A stretch of DNA of 64,000 bases from Megalobrama amblycephala (Eukaryota > Chordata > Actinopteri > Cypriniformes > Xenocyprididae): positions 4,713,896-4,777,895 of the forward strand of contig NC_063051.1 of NCBI RefSeq assembly GCF_018812025.1. Reading direction: 5' to 3'. Made by a program: the position numbers and the translations under genes. Position 1 is the first letter of the stretch, and each line of letters opens with the position of its first letter. The notes beneath the pieces were generated by a model, which saw only the letters and a list, made by a program, of their open reading frames with translations, did no database searches and had not been told where the DNA came from. Shown one piece after another: positions 23,351 to 35,095 of this stretch.

Positions 23351-24339
23351 AAATGCAGTCGTGTACCAAACATCAACCTTGTTAGATAGGCAGGGGTAAT
23401 AGTTTCCATTAGGTAGGCTGATAGCAAACGTATGCTGCGAGCGAGGAGTGATTTAACACACTCCCAGGGATGTACTACTTTAATTTCTCCGTTTAACAGC
23501 AGCGATTTAACGGATGCTGCTTACGCCAATTAGAGTGTATCCGGAAGCTCGGCATGTGGGAACTGTTGATGCAAGCACTCTCAATGGGCCTCTGTAGCTC
23601 TCTATAGCTCAGATGCTTTATGCTTTTCGCTCTAGTTGTCATGTGAATGAGAGAAAAGCCTCCATAGCATGAGACTTTTACTTGCAACCAAGTCCAGACA
23701 AGAGGATTGGCTCTTCCTCTACTTAAGTAACAAATGAAGGTTCATTACATCCCTAAAATTGACAAATGAGGAGACAAAGATTCAACAGACAATCAGAGGG
23801 AGACTGAAAGGGACAGATGGCACAAAAGAAACCTTACTTGCACAGTCATTGGAGAAGCCAAGCCTCGGAGAGGAACAGATTCATTTCTCCTTTAGGGTTA
23901 TTCATGTGCTCAAGTACCGGAATCGCACCACTTAAAAGGAAAAGAGATTGAGTTTTCTATTAGTATGGCACACAGGGGGATCCTGTGTGTGGGGTGAACA
24001 CATTGTCCTTGTTCTGTCAGCAGTAAACGTAGTGCAGGTCAGAACAGTTTGAGGCAATATGTCACACAGATTTCACCAGCCTAACGTAATGACATCTGAC
24101 AGCAGAGGAACTGAATCTCACCTTCACTGGCGAAGTATGAAATATTTAGAGTGTTACGATGCTTTCTCCTATTCAAATTTAATGGACAGCTATGAGCAGG
24201 CCATTAGTAAGTTATATTTCCACAAAGTACGGTTGGGAATTTATTAATTCCCATTCATTTCACAATTCTGGAGACGCTGGGTTCAGTCATTGTGTCAAAC
24301 AATGACCTTTTTTTTCTCCACAGATATTGGAACATTGCA
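22462..24339. other. Intergenic; only a CT tract seen
   Basis: Apparently unique DNA. The frames at 22715-23032 and 24059-24247 have no homology that I recognise. A CT microsatellite is listed separately. Confidence 0.4.
23317..23349. repeat. (CT)n microsatellite
   Basis: About 16 CT units. Confidence 0.95.
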
Positions 24340-24343
24340 TTAA

Positions 24344-24669
24344 AGGTGCCATCGAATTAAAAAAATTGAATTTACCTCGGCATAGTTGAATAACAAGAGT
24401 TCAGTACATGGAAATGACATACAGTGAGTCTCAAACTCCATTGTTTCCTCCTCCTTATATAAATCTCATTTGTTTAAAAGACCTCCGAAGAACAGGCGAA
24501 TCTCAACATAACACCGACTGTTACGTTACAGTCGGGATCATTAATATGTACACCCCCGATATTTGCATATGCCAGCTCATGTTCAAGGCATTAAACAACT
24601 TCACAGACACATTCAGGGGACACCTTAGACTTATATTATATCTTGTAAAAAAAACGTTCAATGGCACCT
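24344..24669. mobile_element. Short TTAA-target element (AGGTGCCATCGAA end)
   Basis: Flanked by TTAA at 24340-24343 and 24670-24673, with ends AGGTGCCATCGAA and TTCAATGGCACCT. Internally deleted relative of 12199-13151: both outer parts match, but most of the middle is missing. Confidence 0.8.
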
Positions 24670-24714
24670 TTAAAATACTTTGTCAGAGATTTTTTGCACT
24701 AATATTCAGCAGTA

Positions 24715-25690
24715 CCGCAAAACTTCTACAGAATGAGTGACTCATTCAATTCGGTCGAATCAAAAATATACAGCACGAGCAATTCAGTGCGATTCCCAAA
24801 TGAATCAGTGTGTCCCAATTCGCATACTATCCGTCCTAAATAGTATTCATAATTAGAATTAGTGCATCCCAAATCGTAGTACGTTGAAATGAGTATTCCA
24901 AAGATACAGGGATGGTCTACTTTGTCCCGGTTAGAATCCGAAGTGCAGATCCGTGCACGGCGCTCTAACGGCTAATATTGCCCACAACCCATTGCGTGTT
25001 GGACGAGGATTTGATTAGAACTACAAACATAAAATAAAAGTGTTAAAAAAAACTACAAACATGACGGATGTGAGAAACCGAGTGGTTTAGATAAAGGGGT
25101 TTGAGTGACTAATAATCAGTATCTAACCTGACGAAAAGATATTTATTCAATGTTAACCACATTATATTTCATCTACAACAGCACTGTGAACTTTTATAAT
25201 GAAGCTTTTGGTCATTAACTTTTAAATGCATCATTATGCAAACACGGGGAGAGTTTTCCGCATGAAAGACCCATGACTGGAAGATTAACGTGTGACTACA
25301 TTTCTTTCTGAAATGGTTGAAAATTAAATTAAATTGAATGTGGAGGATTTTAACTGTGACAAGATGATTATGACGAAGTAGCATGTCCCAAAGCTTGCCT
25401 ACTCTTCTGCTACACACTCAAAAGTATGTACTTTTTGTTCACAAAAACAGTACACACTTTTAGAGCATAGTATATGTAGGCAAATGGGACACAGCAAAAG
25501 TCTCTTATGAGTTGTTTCTTTTTAATGAATCAAACACATACAGCACGAGCAGTTCAGTTCGATTCCCAAATGGGTGACTCATATGAGTTGGTTCTTTTTA
25601 ACGAACTAAGAACATACAGAGTGATCATCTCAGTCCGATTCCCGAACGGTTCTTTTTAATGAATGAAAAACATACTGTTCATACCTTAAT
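24715..25690. repeat. Tandem about 85-bp repeat, split by a transposon
   Basis: Units share GACTCAT..GAGTTGGTTCTTTTTAA, ACATACAGCACGAGC and GATTCCCAAATG. One partial unit lies at 24725-24805 and two to three at 25500-25680. The interruption is the element at 24806-25494. Confidence 0.55.
24806..25494. mobile_element. Inverted-repeat element (TGTGTCCCAATTCGCATACTA end)
   Basis: The left end CAGTGTGTCCCAATTCGCATACTA faces the right end TAGTATATGTAGGCAAATGGGACACAG. No transposase is visible. Superfamily not assigned. Confidence 0.6.
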
Positions 25691-26142
25691 GACAATAACA
25701 TACAAATTAAGTATTTTGTCAGTATCTCACTATTTGCCAATGGAATTACATTTCTTTCCCCCAAAATATGTATTTTATTACTCTACTAAAAGAAATGTAA
25801 AGTAACCGGCATTGTTAAAGGCAATCAAAACACGAAAAGACACCCTGAGCCATATCTAGTGACAACAATTTCATAAAGACTTAATTAGAGTTATCGTTCA
25901 CACCAAGAATGGTAACTATAATTATATTAGAGTCCACACTACCTTGCTAAGTTTTAATAATCATTCTAAGTTTCTGAGAATAGGGAAGTCTAGACCACAG
26001 ATAATGACAATGACACAGAGAAACAATATCGCTGGAATTATTTTCAGAATGATTATTTTCCAGTTAAGGCCAGTCAAAATCTACATGACTTTACAGCGGT
26101 TGAGCATATAAAGTGGCAGATGACATAACTATGCATGCTTAA

Positions 26143-26770
26143 AGGGTTAGCTCACCCAAAAAAGAAAATTCTGTCATTAATTACCCTCATGTCGTTCCAA
26201 ACCCATAAGACCTTTGTTCCTCTCCGGAACACAAATTAAGATATTTTTCATAAAATCCGATGGCTCAGTGAGGACTGCACTGCCAGCAAGACAATTAACA
26301 CTTTCAATGCCCAGAAAGCTACTAAAGACATATTTAAAACAGTTCATGTGACTACAGTGGTTCAACCTTAATGTTATGAAGCGACGAGAATACATTAAGT
26401 GCGCCAAAAAAACAAAATAGCGACTTTATTCAACAATATCTATTGATGGACGATTTCAAAACACTGCTTCATGAATCTTCGAAGCTTTATGAATCTTAAG
26501 AATCAAACTGCCAAAGTCACGTGATTTCAGTAAACGAGGCTTTGTTACGTCATAAATGTTTTGAAATTTCAATGGTTCACCACTGGGGGGAGTAACTTAG
26601 GCAGTTTGATACACGCTCCGAACCACTGATTCGAAACAAAAGATTCGTAAAGCTTAATGAAGCAGTGTTTTTAAATCGCCCATCACTAGATATTGTTGAA
26701 TAAAGTCGTTATTTTGTTTTTTGTTTTGGTGCACAAAAAGTATTCTCGTCGCTTCATAATGACGTTATAA
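26143..26770. mobile_element. TTAA-type palindromic element, right end missing
   Basis: TTAA (26139-26142), then AGGGTTAGCTCACCC, TTCTGTCATTAATTACCCTCATGTCGTTCC. The middle (GCGCCAAAAAAACAAAATA and its inverse near 26700-26740) matches the complete copy at 36476-37266. The right terminal arm is lost. Confidence 0.65.
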
Positions 26771-28450
26771 TTGTTCTTGGTGCAAACACACCTTTAGTAG
26801 TGGGCTTTTTTGACTTTGAACCACTTAGCAACCACCCAGAACACCCTTGTTACCACCTGGAATACCTTAGCAATGCCCTAGCAACCCTGGCTAGCACTGT
26901 GGCATCAACATTGCACTGAAAGAAACCACTCATATTTTTACACACATTTAAGTGTAAACTCGCCCCACAGCCAATTTTATTAGCAGTAAAATGCAGTCAC
27001 CTATCAAGAAAAGTTCTGATTTTATGGCATCAGAAAAATGATCAAAATACATCAATTAAATCTTTAGAACTGGCTGCAGAATGGGTTTGCGCTTAACTGG
27101 TTTGGGAAAATAAATCACACGCCTTTTTTCACATTTAATCATTTTTGCTATTCCAATCGGTGTTACTAGTGTCAAAATGACACCTTTAATGAGAAAGTGA
27201 CAACTGGAAATATTAGTACCTTGTTTGTGCATTTACAAGCTGTTAAAATTTGATTTGAGCAGCAGAACACCAGCAAAGCTAATTTGGTCACTCACAGTTA
27301 CGAGCTTCCTACTGACAATACACGCAAACAACACTTAAAAGATGAGACATATCTGGACTTTAATAAGGAGCTCACAGCAGAGTGTCAGAGCTGCTCATAA
27401 TTACTGCACACTGCAGAGAACGGAGCGGAAAAAAAAGCCTCTCGAAACACGACCGCATTCATCCAGTTTTGTCAGCTGAATACATTTAAAAGGCAAAAAT
27501 GTCCCCTTAGCTGCAGGTGAAACCTATTAAAAACTTGGCTGGAAAATGCTCAAGCCAGCATACATTGTGAAGCACCAGCCTGGCTCCCAGGGGTGGGCAT
27601 CATAATGGGAAATATAGGCACCTCTTTACCATGAAAAACGACGATTCAACAGAGTGTCACTTAATCAATGGTGGACCCCACAGGGAAGAGGCGGCTACAG
27701 CCTGCGGACTCCCACGAGCTACTGAGCAATGAAGTGAGAATAAAAGATGGAGGGATGAAGGAGGAGGGTTTGATAGAGGTCGGACAAATGATTAGGCTCC
27801 CAAGGTGCTGCTGGAGAGCTCGGTCGGCCCCTCTCGGAGGGAGCTACTTTAACGACATCATCCATCCTCAACACAGTGCGGCAAAAAAAGAGAGAGAACG
27901 CAAAAAGGAGAACTGTGATGGTGAGATGGACTGAAATAAAAAGCTCTAGTTACAGACAGGGACAGCGTCTGTCTCCAAGGTATCAGACAGACTCAGTCAG
28001 AGAGTGAACAGGGTAGACAGCCAACAGGAACACACGGCTTAAAACAGCATTTCGTCCAAGCTGCTCCTCACTTTAACAGCTACCAGACTGTCAATGACAA
28101 AGTCGATGTGAAATGCCATTTGTAGCCTATTTTACTTCCATACTGAGACATATTTCTCAGGAGAATCTTGATAGAAGGGGAAAATGTAGAGTGGGACTTG
28201 ATTTTAACCATCAAATTGATTATATCATGAAACGTGAGTGTTACATATCAGAACGAAGCAAGAGCTGAAACGAACCTTTGGATCTGCTCCATTCCTTTAA
28301 AGCAAATAGCCTCACTATTGACAAGAGCAGAACAAAGGGTCAAGAAGGTCAAGTTCACCTTTAAGAGAATCTTGACGTATCCCAGTGTCAAATGCTAACA
28401 TTGCTTGAAATTAACTATTGTACGGGCACAATTTTATAAAGGCTTTTTTC
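26771..28450. other. Intergenic, no gene or repeat recognised
   Basis: The stretch 27400-28100 has balanced base composition and looks unique. The 88-aa frame at 27668-27934 ends in a lysine/glutamate-rich low-complexity run and is not convincing. Confidence 0.4.
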
Positions 28451-28454
28451 TTAA

Positions 28455-29248
28455 AGGATTAGTTCACTTCAGAATTAAAATTTCATGATAATTTACTCAC
28501 CCCATGTCAAGATGATCATGTCTTTCTTTCTTCAGTTGAAAAGAAATTAAGGTTTTTGAGGAAAACATTCCAGTTCAACGGACTTCAATGGTTACCAATG
28601 GGTTTAAGGTCCAAATTGCAGTTTCAGTGCAGCTTCAAAGGGCTCTGCACGATCCCAGCTAAGGAATAAGGGTCTTATCTAGCGAAATGATTGGTCATTT
28701 TCTAAAAAAATTAAAATTTATTTACATTTTAACCACAAATGCTCATCTTGCACTGCTCTGAGATGCACCACGCATTACATAATCACTTTGGAAAGGTCAC
28801 ACGTGACAGTCAAAAGTACCAATCCAGTGTCTACAAAGTCAAACACCCTTTTTTCGCCCTACCGTGGTACTTCCGCCTACATCACGCATGACCTTTCCAA
28901 CATAATTAGGTAATGCTCTTTGCAGAGCTAGTGTAAGATGAGCATTTATGGTAAAAAAAAAAAAAGTATCTCATTTTAATTTTTTTTTAGAAAATGGCCG
29001 ATTGTGTCTCTAGATAAGACCCTTATTCCTCATCTGGGATCATGTAGAGCCCTTTGAAGGTGCATTGAAACTGCAATTTGGATCTTCAACCCATTGGTAA
29101 CTGTTGAAGTCCACTATGGAGAAAAATCCTGGAATGTTTTCCTTAAAAACCTTCATTTTTTTTCGAATGAAGTATGACATAAACATCTTAGATGACATGG
29201 GGGTGAGTAAATTATCAGCAAATTTTAATTCTGAAGTGAACTAATCCT
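28455..29248. mobile_element. Complete palindromic TTAA element (AGGATTAGTTCACTTC ends)
   Basis: TTAA at 28451-28454 and 29249-29252. The ends AGGATTAGTTCACTTCAGAATT and AATTCTGAAGTGAACTAATCCT are perfect inverted repeats, and pairing continues inward over most of each arm (AAGGGTCTTATCTAG at 28668 against CTAGATAAGACCCTT at 29010). Non-coding, foldback-like. Confidence 0.8.
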
Positions 29249-29252
29249 TTAA

Positions 29253-30402
29253 TGGCTTTACATGTTTAATCTGAACTTGTTACCTCTTTCAAAGTTCTTG
29301 CAATCCAATTTTACGGGAAAATGTGGAGATTTCATATAAATTTGTACAAAAAAACGTTTTAGAAAAAAGTCCACCCCTAAACATAACCACCACTGCGGCA
29401 TAAGCAGAATGTACAAAAAACATTGTATGAATTCATATGAATTAGCTACCAACTCGTCAAAAAGTGAAAGAGACACAAATTGCCAAGAGATTGTGTTTGT
29501 TGTTGCTTCATTTCAAAGCTCTTCAGAAGATAAACGTCAGTTAAACGTCTGCTTTCTGAAATGACAAAGGCAGAATCTTACCACCTTATCTCAATTTCCA
29601 CTTGCACATTACACAATCCTCCATCTATCTGCCCGACAAGTGCTTCCCTGTTTATCTCGCCTCTCCACGACTTATCTGTTTTTTCACCCGACTCCTCTAT
29701 TCAGGACTGATCAATGAAATCAATCAACTGCACTCAAACCGATGCAAGTGGAGCTGATCTGATCAAAACTGAATTTGTATAACGTATAGTAAATCTAAAG
29801 CAAGAAATTACAAAATGAGCTTTAAGAACTTCACATTGCAATTGAGCAAACTTTTAGAAGCACAACAAAAATTAAAAAAGAAAAATCAAAACGGCACCAA
29901 ACAATACAATACATGTCTTTAGTTATCTTGATAGTTGGATGGTAACAGAAACTTTTTTCTCAAGAGTGGGCTGTAACTAACATTTCCTGTTGATATAGCC
30001 CCACCCCCACTTCTTTTGCTATAGTCAAACGACCACCTCCTACTCCTTGACTTCCAAGAAAATGGCAACGTGCAACATGCTAATCTCACACTCATCAGGG
30101 GAGGGGAGGACTAACACGCGAGGGATCGAGCTTCACCGCAAACAGGATGCATGTAAATAACAGTAGCATCACAGACTGTTGAAACTCACTGCAAAAGATC
30201 AGTTTATACAGATAAAATGCCCAAAAATCTCTTTGAAGTGCCACAGGAATGGAGATATTTCTTTGAACAGGTATTTCTTTAAAGAAGACACTGTATATTT
30301 GTCGAGCAAGCTTTTATATAGCATGAATATGCTTTACATACCTTTATATGCTTTTTTTATACATTTATATTTACATAGCATACAATAAAATCTAACCTTT
30401 TT
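29253..30402. other. DNA downstream of SHQ1, no feature recognised
   Basis: Unique-looking AT-rich DNA between a transposon and the SHQ1 3' UTR. No exon or repeat ends seen. Confidence 0.4.
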
Positions 30403-30408
30403 TTTATT
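30403..30408 (-). promoter_or_regulatory. Candidate SHQ1 polyadenylation signal
   Basis: AATAAA on the minus strand (TTTATT on the plus strand), about 300 nt after the SHQ1 stop codon. It is a plausible end of the 3' UTR. AT-rich sequence makes chance matches likely. Confidence 0.4.
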
Positions 30409-30710
30409 GCTATATTTTGCAACAAAGTGAACTTCATAAAACAAATAAAATGCGAGCAAAAAATGTCAAAATGCAAAAAAATGTTTAATATAAGTAGCCA
30501 GAATTACATAAATGTCCAGTGGAAAAACAAGTCTTATTTTCAAAAGCAGCGGCACTGTGAAACAAGCAATTACGACAATGCCACAAACAAAACCATGATT
30601 TTCCACAAAATAAATCCATGAAAAAGCAGAAGCCCTTTGACAGACTTAAGGATACATCCGTTACTCTTAGTGTGAAGGAATGGTAATATCCAATCAATAT
30701 AATGTTTCCA

Positions 30711-31341
30711 CTACGGTCCTTCTTTTACCACTGTAAGAAGCAGATCTCCATCATCGTCACTGTCCAGTTCATCGGTGCTTAAGATACGCAGTGGATTCCT
30801 CTGAAGGCACGGATCAAGTAGCTCTCTACTGGTTGCTGCTTTTGTGGCGTCTCTTTCCGTCTCAGCAGCGCACCGATGGTAACAGTCTCCCTCTCTCTCT
30901 CCCTCGGTGTTACTAATAGAGCGTCTTCCCCGAGGCACATCCTCCTCAATCGTCAGCCCCTCCTCCAGCCTCTCTCCCAGCTCTTCAATCATCCGTCTGG
31001 ACTCACGCGGCTCTCCGCTGCCAGGCTGGAGCTCAACACGGAGGGGGGAAGCTTCAGTCATGGCTTCTTTCTTCAGAACCTCACAGATGACCTGAGGTTC
31101 AAGAGGTCCCGTTTGGTTATTTTCTGTCCTTTCTTCAGGTTGTGTTTCTTCGGGCTGCTCTTCCTCACTCTCTTCCTCCTCCTCCTCAGAGTCACTGCCA
31201 CTGCTGGAGTCCTCTTCGTCTTCTTCATCCTTCAGTGCAAGTTCAGCAGCTTGTTCAAGTATCTCCAGCTCCAGTTCTAGATGGTTTTTCTGCAGTTTGG
31301 CATTACGTAGAGGTTCGGCTAGTGCGAGCACGTGCTTGGAT
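30711..31341 (-). CDS. shq1: SHQ1 last coding exon (acidic C-terminal tail)
   Basis: SHQ1 is a chaperone that binds dyskerin (Cbf5) before its assembly into H/ACA snoRNP and telomerase RNP. The minus strand has acceptor TTCTTCACCAG (AG at 31342-31343), then 209 residues to TAG at 30711-30713. The first base completes a Lys codon (AA|A) from the exon ending at 48581, giving WIQRV-K-SKHVLALAEPL. Seen: a heptad-like helix (LQKNHLELELEILEQAAELAL), an acidic DEEDEED/SEEEEEE run, an EELGERLEEGL helix and a final acidic DELDSDDDGDLL. This order (conserved SKxx-L start, acidic Ser-rich tail, IEELGE helix) is that of vertebrate SHQ1 C-termini. The conserved SHQ1 domain lies upstream. No internal stops or frameshifts. 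Confidence 0.87.
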
Positions 31342-31378
31342 CTGGTGAAGAAAAAAGAAAAAAATATTTAATTGAGCG

Positions 31379-32191
31379 GTAACACTTTATTTTACAGAGT
31401 CCTTCTTATACATGTTACATGTAGTTACTATAATAATAACAGTATATTATGCAAAATTACCAGCAACTAACCCTAAGCCAAAGTAATTACAAGTAAGTAC
31501 ATGTAGTTAATTAATATTACTCAGTACTTAAACGTATAATTACGGAAGAGGATTAGGGCCAAGCAATAATAAAAAAAATAAAACCATCTCGAGATTAAAG
31601 TTGTTAAATTTCGAGAAAAAAGTCAAGATAAAATGTTGAGAATAAACTCGTTAAATTACGAGAAAAAAACTCGTTAAATTTCGATAAAAAAGTTGAGATA
31701 AAACGTTGAAAAAAGTTGTTAAATTATGAGAACAAATTCGTTAAATTACGAGAACAGAATTTGTTCTCATAATTTAACGACTTTTTTTCTCGTAATTTAA
31801 TGACTTTATTCTCAACATTTTATCTCGTCTTTTTTTCTCGAAATTTAACGACTTTTTTTCTCATAATTTAACGAATTTGTTCTCATAATCTAACGACTTT
31901 TTTCTCGTAATTTAATGACTTTATTCTCAACATTTTATCTCGTCTTTTTTTCTCGAAATGTAACGACTTTTTTTCTCATAATTTTACGAATTTGTTCTCA
32001 TAATCTAACGACTTTTTTCTTGTAATTTAATGACTTTATTCTCAACATTTTATCTCGACTTTTTTCTCGAAATTTAACGAAATTTAACTTTAATCTCGAG
32101 ATGGTTTTATTTTTGTATTATTGCTTGGCCCTAATCCTCTTCTGTATATAATTGCACTGTAACAAAGCCACCTTAAAATAAAGTGTAACCA
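31379..32191. mobile_element. GGTAACACTTTATTTTAC element split by a foldback insert
   Basis: Left part 31379-31540 and right part 32147-32191 together make one element of the family at 3345-3525 (ends GGTAACACTTTATTTTACAG and TTAAAATAAAGTGTAACC). It lies in the last SHQ1 intron, 38 bp from the exon, and is interrupted by foldback copy 2. Confidence 0.75.
31541..32146. mobile_element. Foldback element with internal tandem repeat, copy 2
   Basis: The 606-bp element starts TACGGAAGAGGATTAGGGC and ends GCCCTAATCCTCTTCTGTA (one mismatch). It is flanked by a perfect 6-bp duplication TATAAT (31535-31540 and 32147-32152). Same architecture as 18169-18812: inverted arms meeting near 31755, then about three tandem units of roughly 115 bp. 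Intronic in SHQ1, 200 bp upstream of the last exon. Confidence 0.85.
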
Positions 32192-32378
32192 ATTAACCAA
32201 AAGAAGATATATTTGTGACTGGACTTCTGCATCTAATAAATGATTGTTATTTCACCAAGTGGCTCATATTTTATGACATAAAATATTTTAAGACTCAAAT
32301 GTACTTATCCTCATATGATTTTTTTCTCCATGGACCACTAAAGGAAATTAATTCACACTCTCATTAAAAATGTGCAAA
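32192..32378. other. SHQ1 intron, no feature seen
   Basis: AT-rich intronic DNA. Confidence 0.4.
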
Positions 32379-32525
32379 AATGGTACCTTTAGGAGTACAA
32401 CAGCTTGTCACTGGGGCAAAACCATTAAAAAAACAACTTTGTACTCCTAAAAGTTTACCTTTTTTAGCGGTAGATAAGGAACAAAGTTGTCCTTTTAGCG
32501 GTACTGTCCCAGTGACAAGTTTTTT
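32379..32525. repeat. Short palindromic repeat (GTCACTGGG / CCCAGTGAC)
   Basis: GGTACCTTTAGGAGTACAA..TTGTCACTGGGGCAAAACC is mirrored by TTAGCGGTACTGTCCCAGTGACAAG, with TTGTACTCC and GGAACAAAGTTG words between. It has the form of a small non-autonomous DNA element; ends approximate. Confidence 0.45.
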
Positions 32526-32929
32526 TCCGACAGTGCAGGTGCCATTTTCTGTATGATGAAATTAAATGGGAACAGCTCCAAAAATAAAAAAGTGCCATAA
32601 AAACATCAAAAATTGGTTCATGTGACTCGTGTGCTATATTTCACGTCTTCTAAAGTCATAACTATTGTTTGAGGAACAGTATGAAATTTAAGTAATTTTC
32701 TGCAGAAAAGGTGGTCCTCCACCTTAACTCTTAATGTCATTTGAACCATTTATATTCGAATAATTAATGTTCATCACACAAATCTTATCTTATAGCTTAA
32801 GAAGAGTAGGATATATGTATAAGTTGCACAGGCCACTTTTATGGTGCTTTTAGTCCTTTTTAGAGCTCAACATTCACTCACACTGCACATAAAAAGTGTA
32901 GCACGAGCATTCTGTTAAAGATCTAATGA

Positions 32930-33225
32930 AATATCAATACAATTTAAAATAATATAATTTAAATTTAAATATATTTTATTATATAATTTATACCTGTGAT
33001 GCAAAGCTGAATTTTCAGCATCATTACTCCATTTTTTTTTTTTCAGGATTCTTTGATGAATAGAAAGTTTGAAAGAACAGTATTTATTTGAAATATAATT
33101 TTTTGTAATGTAAAATTTTCACTTTTGATCAATTTCATCAATCAATGCAATTTTGCTGAATAAAAGTATTAGTAAAAAAAAAAAAAATCATATTGACCCC
33201 ACATGTTTGAATGGTAGTGTAGCTC
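32930..33225. mobile_element. Cyprinid interspersed repeat, partial copy
   Basis: Contains TACCTGTGATGCAAAGCTGAATTTTCAGCATC, GGATTCTTTGATGAATAGAAAG, TCAATGCAATTTTGCTGAATAAAAG, and the end GACCCCACATGTTTGAATGGTAGTGTA. Same family as 19835-20260, with an internal deletion of the middle. Confidence 0.7.
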
Positions 33226-33804
33226 TGTGTTACATTAAAAAAAGAAAACCATATAGGTTTAAAATGAAGTAAAGGTGAGTAAATGACAGAATTTTAAATG
33301 TGTGCTGAATCAATCCTTAAATAATTCAATTTACAGGCAACATGTCTTTTTGTGAACCAAAAAAATGGGTTTGGCTGTTGAGCGAAATGTGGTAGAGGAT
33401 ATTTTAGTATTCAGTTCACAATACAGATGTCTCCATGGCTACTGTAGGAAGAACTCTAGGACTTCAGTGCATGCTTATCAACTAGAGGAGAACTCATTTT
33501 AAAACAGACACTTCAAGCACATTTTTTTAGTGACAAACACTAACTAGAGAGACAAAACATGTATGTTCTTGGACAGAAAATCAATTGAAAGACATATCAA
33601 CATACAAAGTTATAACAAGGGGTGTAGAGATAATCTAAAAATTAGGGAATAATCATGGCTCATGAATATTAATTAGGTGATGTAACATTCAGTCAGTAGT
33701 CATTGCAGAATTGCTAAAATCTGGGAAACCATCATAAGATTTTTGTTTGTTCAGTTTTTGATACGTGTTTTCTTCTCACTGTGGCAAATAAAAAAACTCT
33801 CTCC

Positions 33805-33807
<3 letters not shown>

Positions 33808-33879
<72 letters not shown>
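33808..33879. repeat. (AT)n(GT)n microsatellite
   Basis: About 60 bp of AT followed by GTGTGTGTGTG. Confidence 0.95.
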
Positions 33880-34160
33880 ATACACAGTATCTCGCAGAAG
33901 TGAGTACACCCCTCACATTTTTGTAAATATTTTATTATATCTTTTCATGTGACAACACTGAAGAAATGACACTTTGCTACAATGTAAAATAGTGAGTGTA
34001 CAGCTTGTATAACAGTGTAAATTTGCTGTCCCCTCAAAATAACTCAACACACAGCCATTAATGTCTAAACCTCTGGCCACAAAAGTGAGTACACCCCTAA
34101 GTGAAAATGTCCAAATTGGGCCCAATTAGCCAGGTCTCGCATCTAACAAAAGTTTGTTAT
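33880..34160. mobile_element. Tc1-like transposon terminal fragment
   Basis: Contains AAGTGAGTACACCCCTCACATTTTTG and, 170 bp on, AAAAGTGAGTACACCCCTAAGTG: the paired direct repeats within the long terminal repeat of a fish Tc1-like family. Only this terminal region is present; no transposase follows. It sits between AT microsatellites. Confidence 0.65.
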
Positions 34161-34161
34161 A

Positions 34162-34184
<23 letters not shown>
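34158..34184. repeat. (AT)n microsatellite
   Basis: About 26 bp of alternating AT followed by a T run. Confidence 0.9.
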
Positions 34185-34192
<8 letters not shown>

Positions 34193-34194
34193 TT

Positions 34195-35060
34195 TTACTA
34201 CAAACATTTAAATTTTTGTTATTTTATGAATATGTAATGCACGCAATATTAAATGCCTGGACACCAAAATAAATACATCAATCAGAGTTTCGCTAATACC
34301 GCATGCCGCCACAAAGTTCCCCTGGGGAGAGGCAATATGCAAAGCAACCTGACAAAGCTTCTCTGAGAAGAAAAAAAAATATATTGCTACAATACACTCA
34401 ATGCAAAGATCCCAGTACTACAAGAGGCCTTGAGACATACATTATTCATGTAGCAAATGCGAACGGGTGCTGCCAAAACTCAAGTGGCTACTATTCAGAG
34501 TTGCGAGCCGCCCGTATCCTTCATCACCATGGTGATTAGCGAGCGGAGGGAGGGTCATGCTCCCTGACGGTTTAGAGGTTGTGGTCATTCACAAAAAGGA
34601 TAAAGCGTACGAGTCTGAGCCGCCCCGTCTCTATTGACGTGCGTCGCTGAACTCTGTGCTTCAATTAACACACTGCTGAGAACCAAGAAGCCTCGTTATC
34701 ACGGCACAGGCCTAATGATGTCCCGCACCGCCAGCGGACAGGGATTCCTAGCAGGAGAGCAGCGCTACAGTCTCAGGAGGATACTGTGTACACAACGCTT
34801 TAGTCACAAGTATGCTTGGCGCCTTCAGAAAGTGTTTATCTGAGATAAAGAGGCAGACTGTAATATGTCAAGGAGAAGTCATGGCTAGACGGAGAGGCAA
34901 AACTGGTTTGACACTTTTCAGTGGCTTTACAAAGTAAATAACGTTATACACAAACAGGCCTTGAAGGTGTTATAAATTCTTTTTTGAGAAAACCACACAT
35001 GAAATGTTTCTACAATCCCATAGATATTACTGAAATGGATGTCTTGAGAAAAGTAAAGAA
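34195..35060. other. SHQ1 intron, unique-looking segment
   Basis: 34300-34860 has higher GC and CpG content than the rest of the intron and no repeat ends. The two short frames here are not recognisable. A regulatory element is possible, but unproven. Confidence 0.4.

Positions 35061-35061
<1 letters not shown>

Positions 35062-35091
<30 letters not shown>
35062..35091. repeat. (AT)n microsatellite
   Basis: About 30 bp of alternating AT at the edge of the following repeat. Confidence 0.9.

Positions 35092-35092
<1 letters not shown>

Positions 35093-35095
<3 letters not shown>

Noticed and set aside
27668..27934. 88-aa frame MVDPTGKRRLQPADSHEL
   Set aside because: No recognised domain, ends in low-complexity Lys/Glu, no splice context; insufficient for a gene call.
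30876..31348. Plus-strand frames of 62-134 aa across the SHQ1 last exon
   Set aside because: Antisense shadows of the SHQ1 coding exon.
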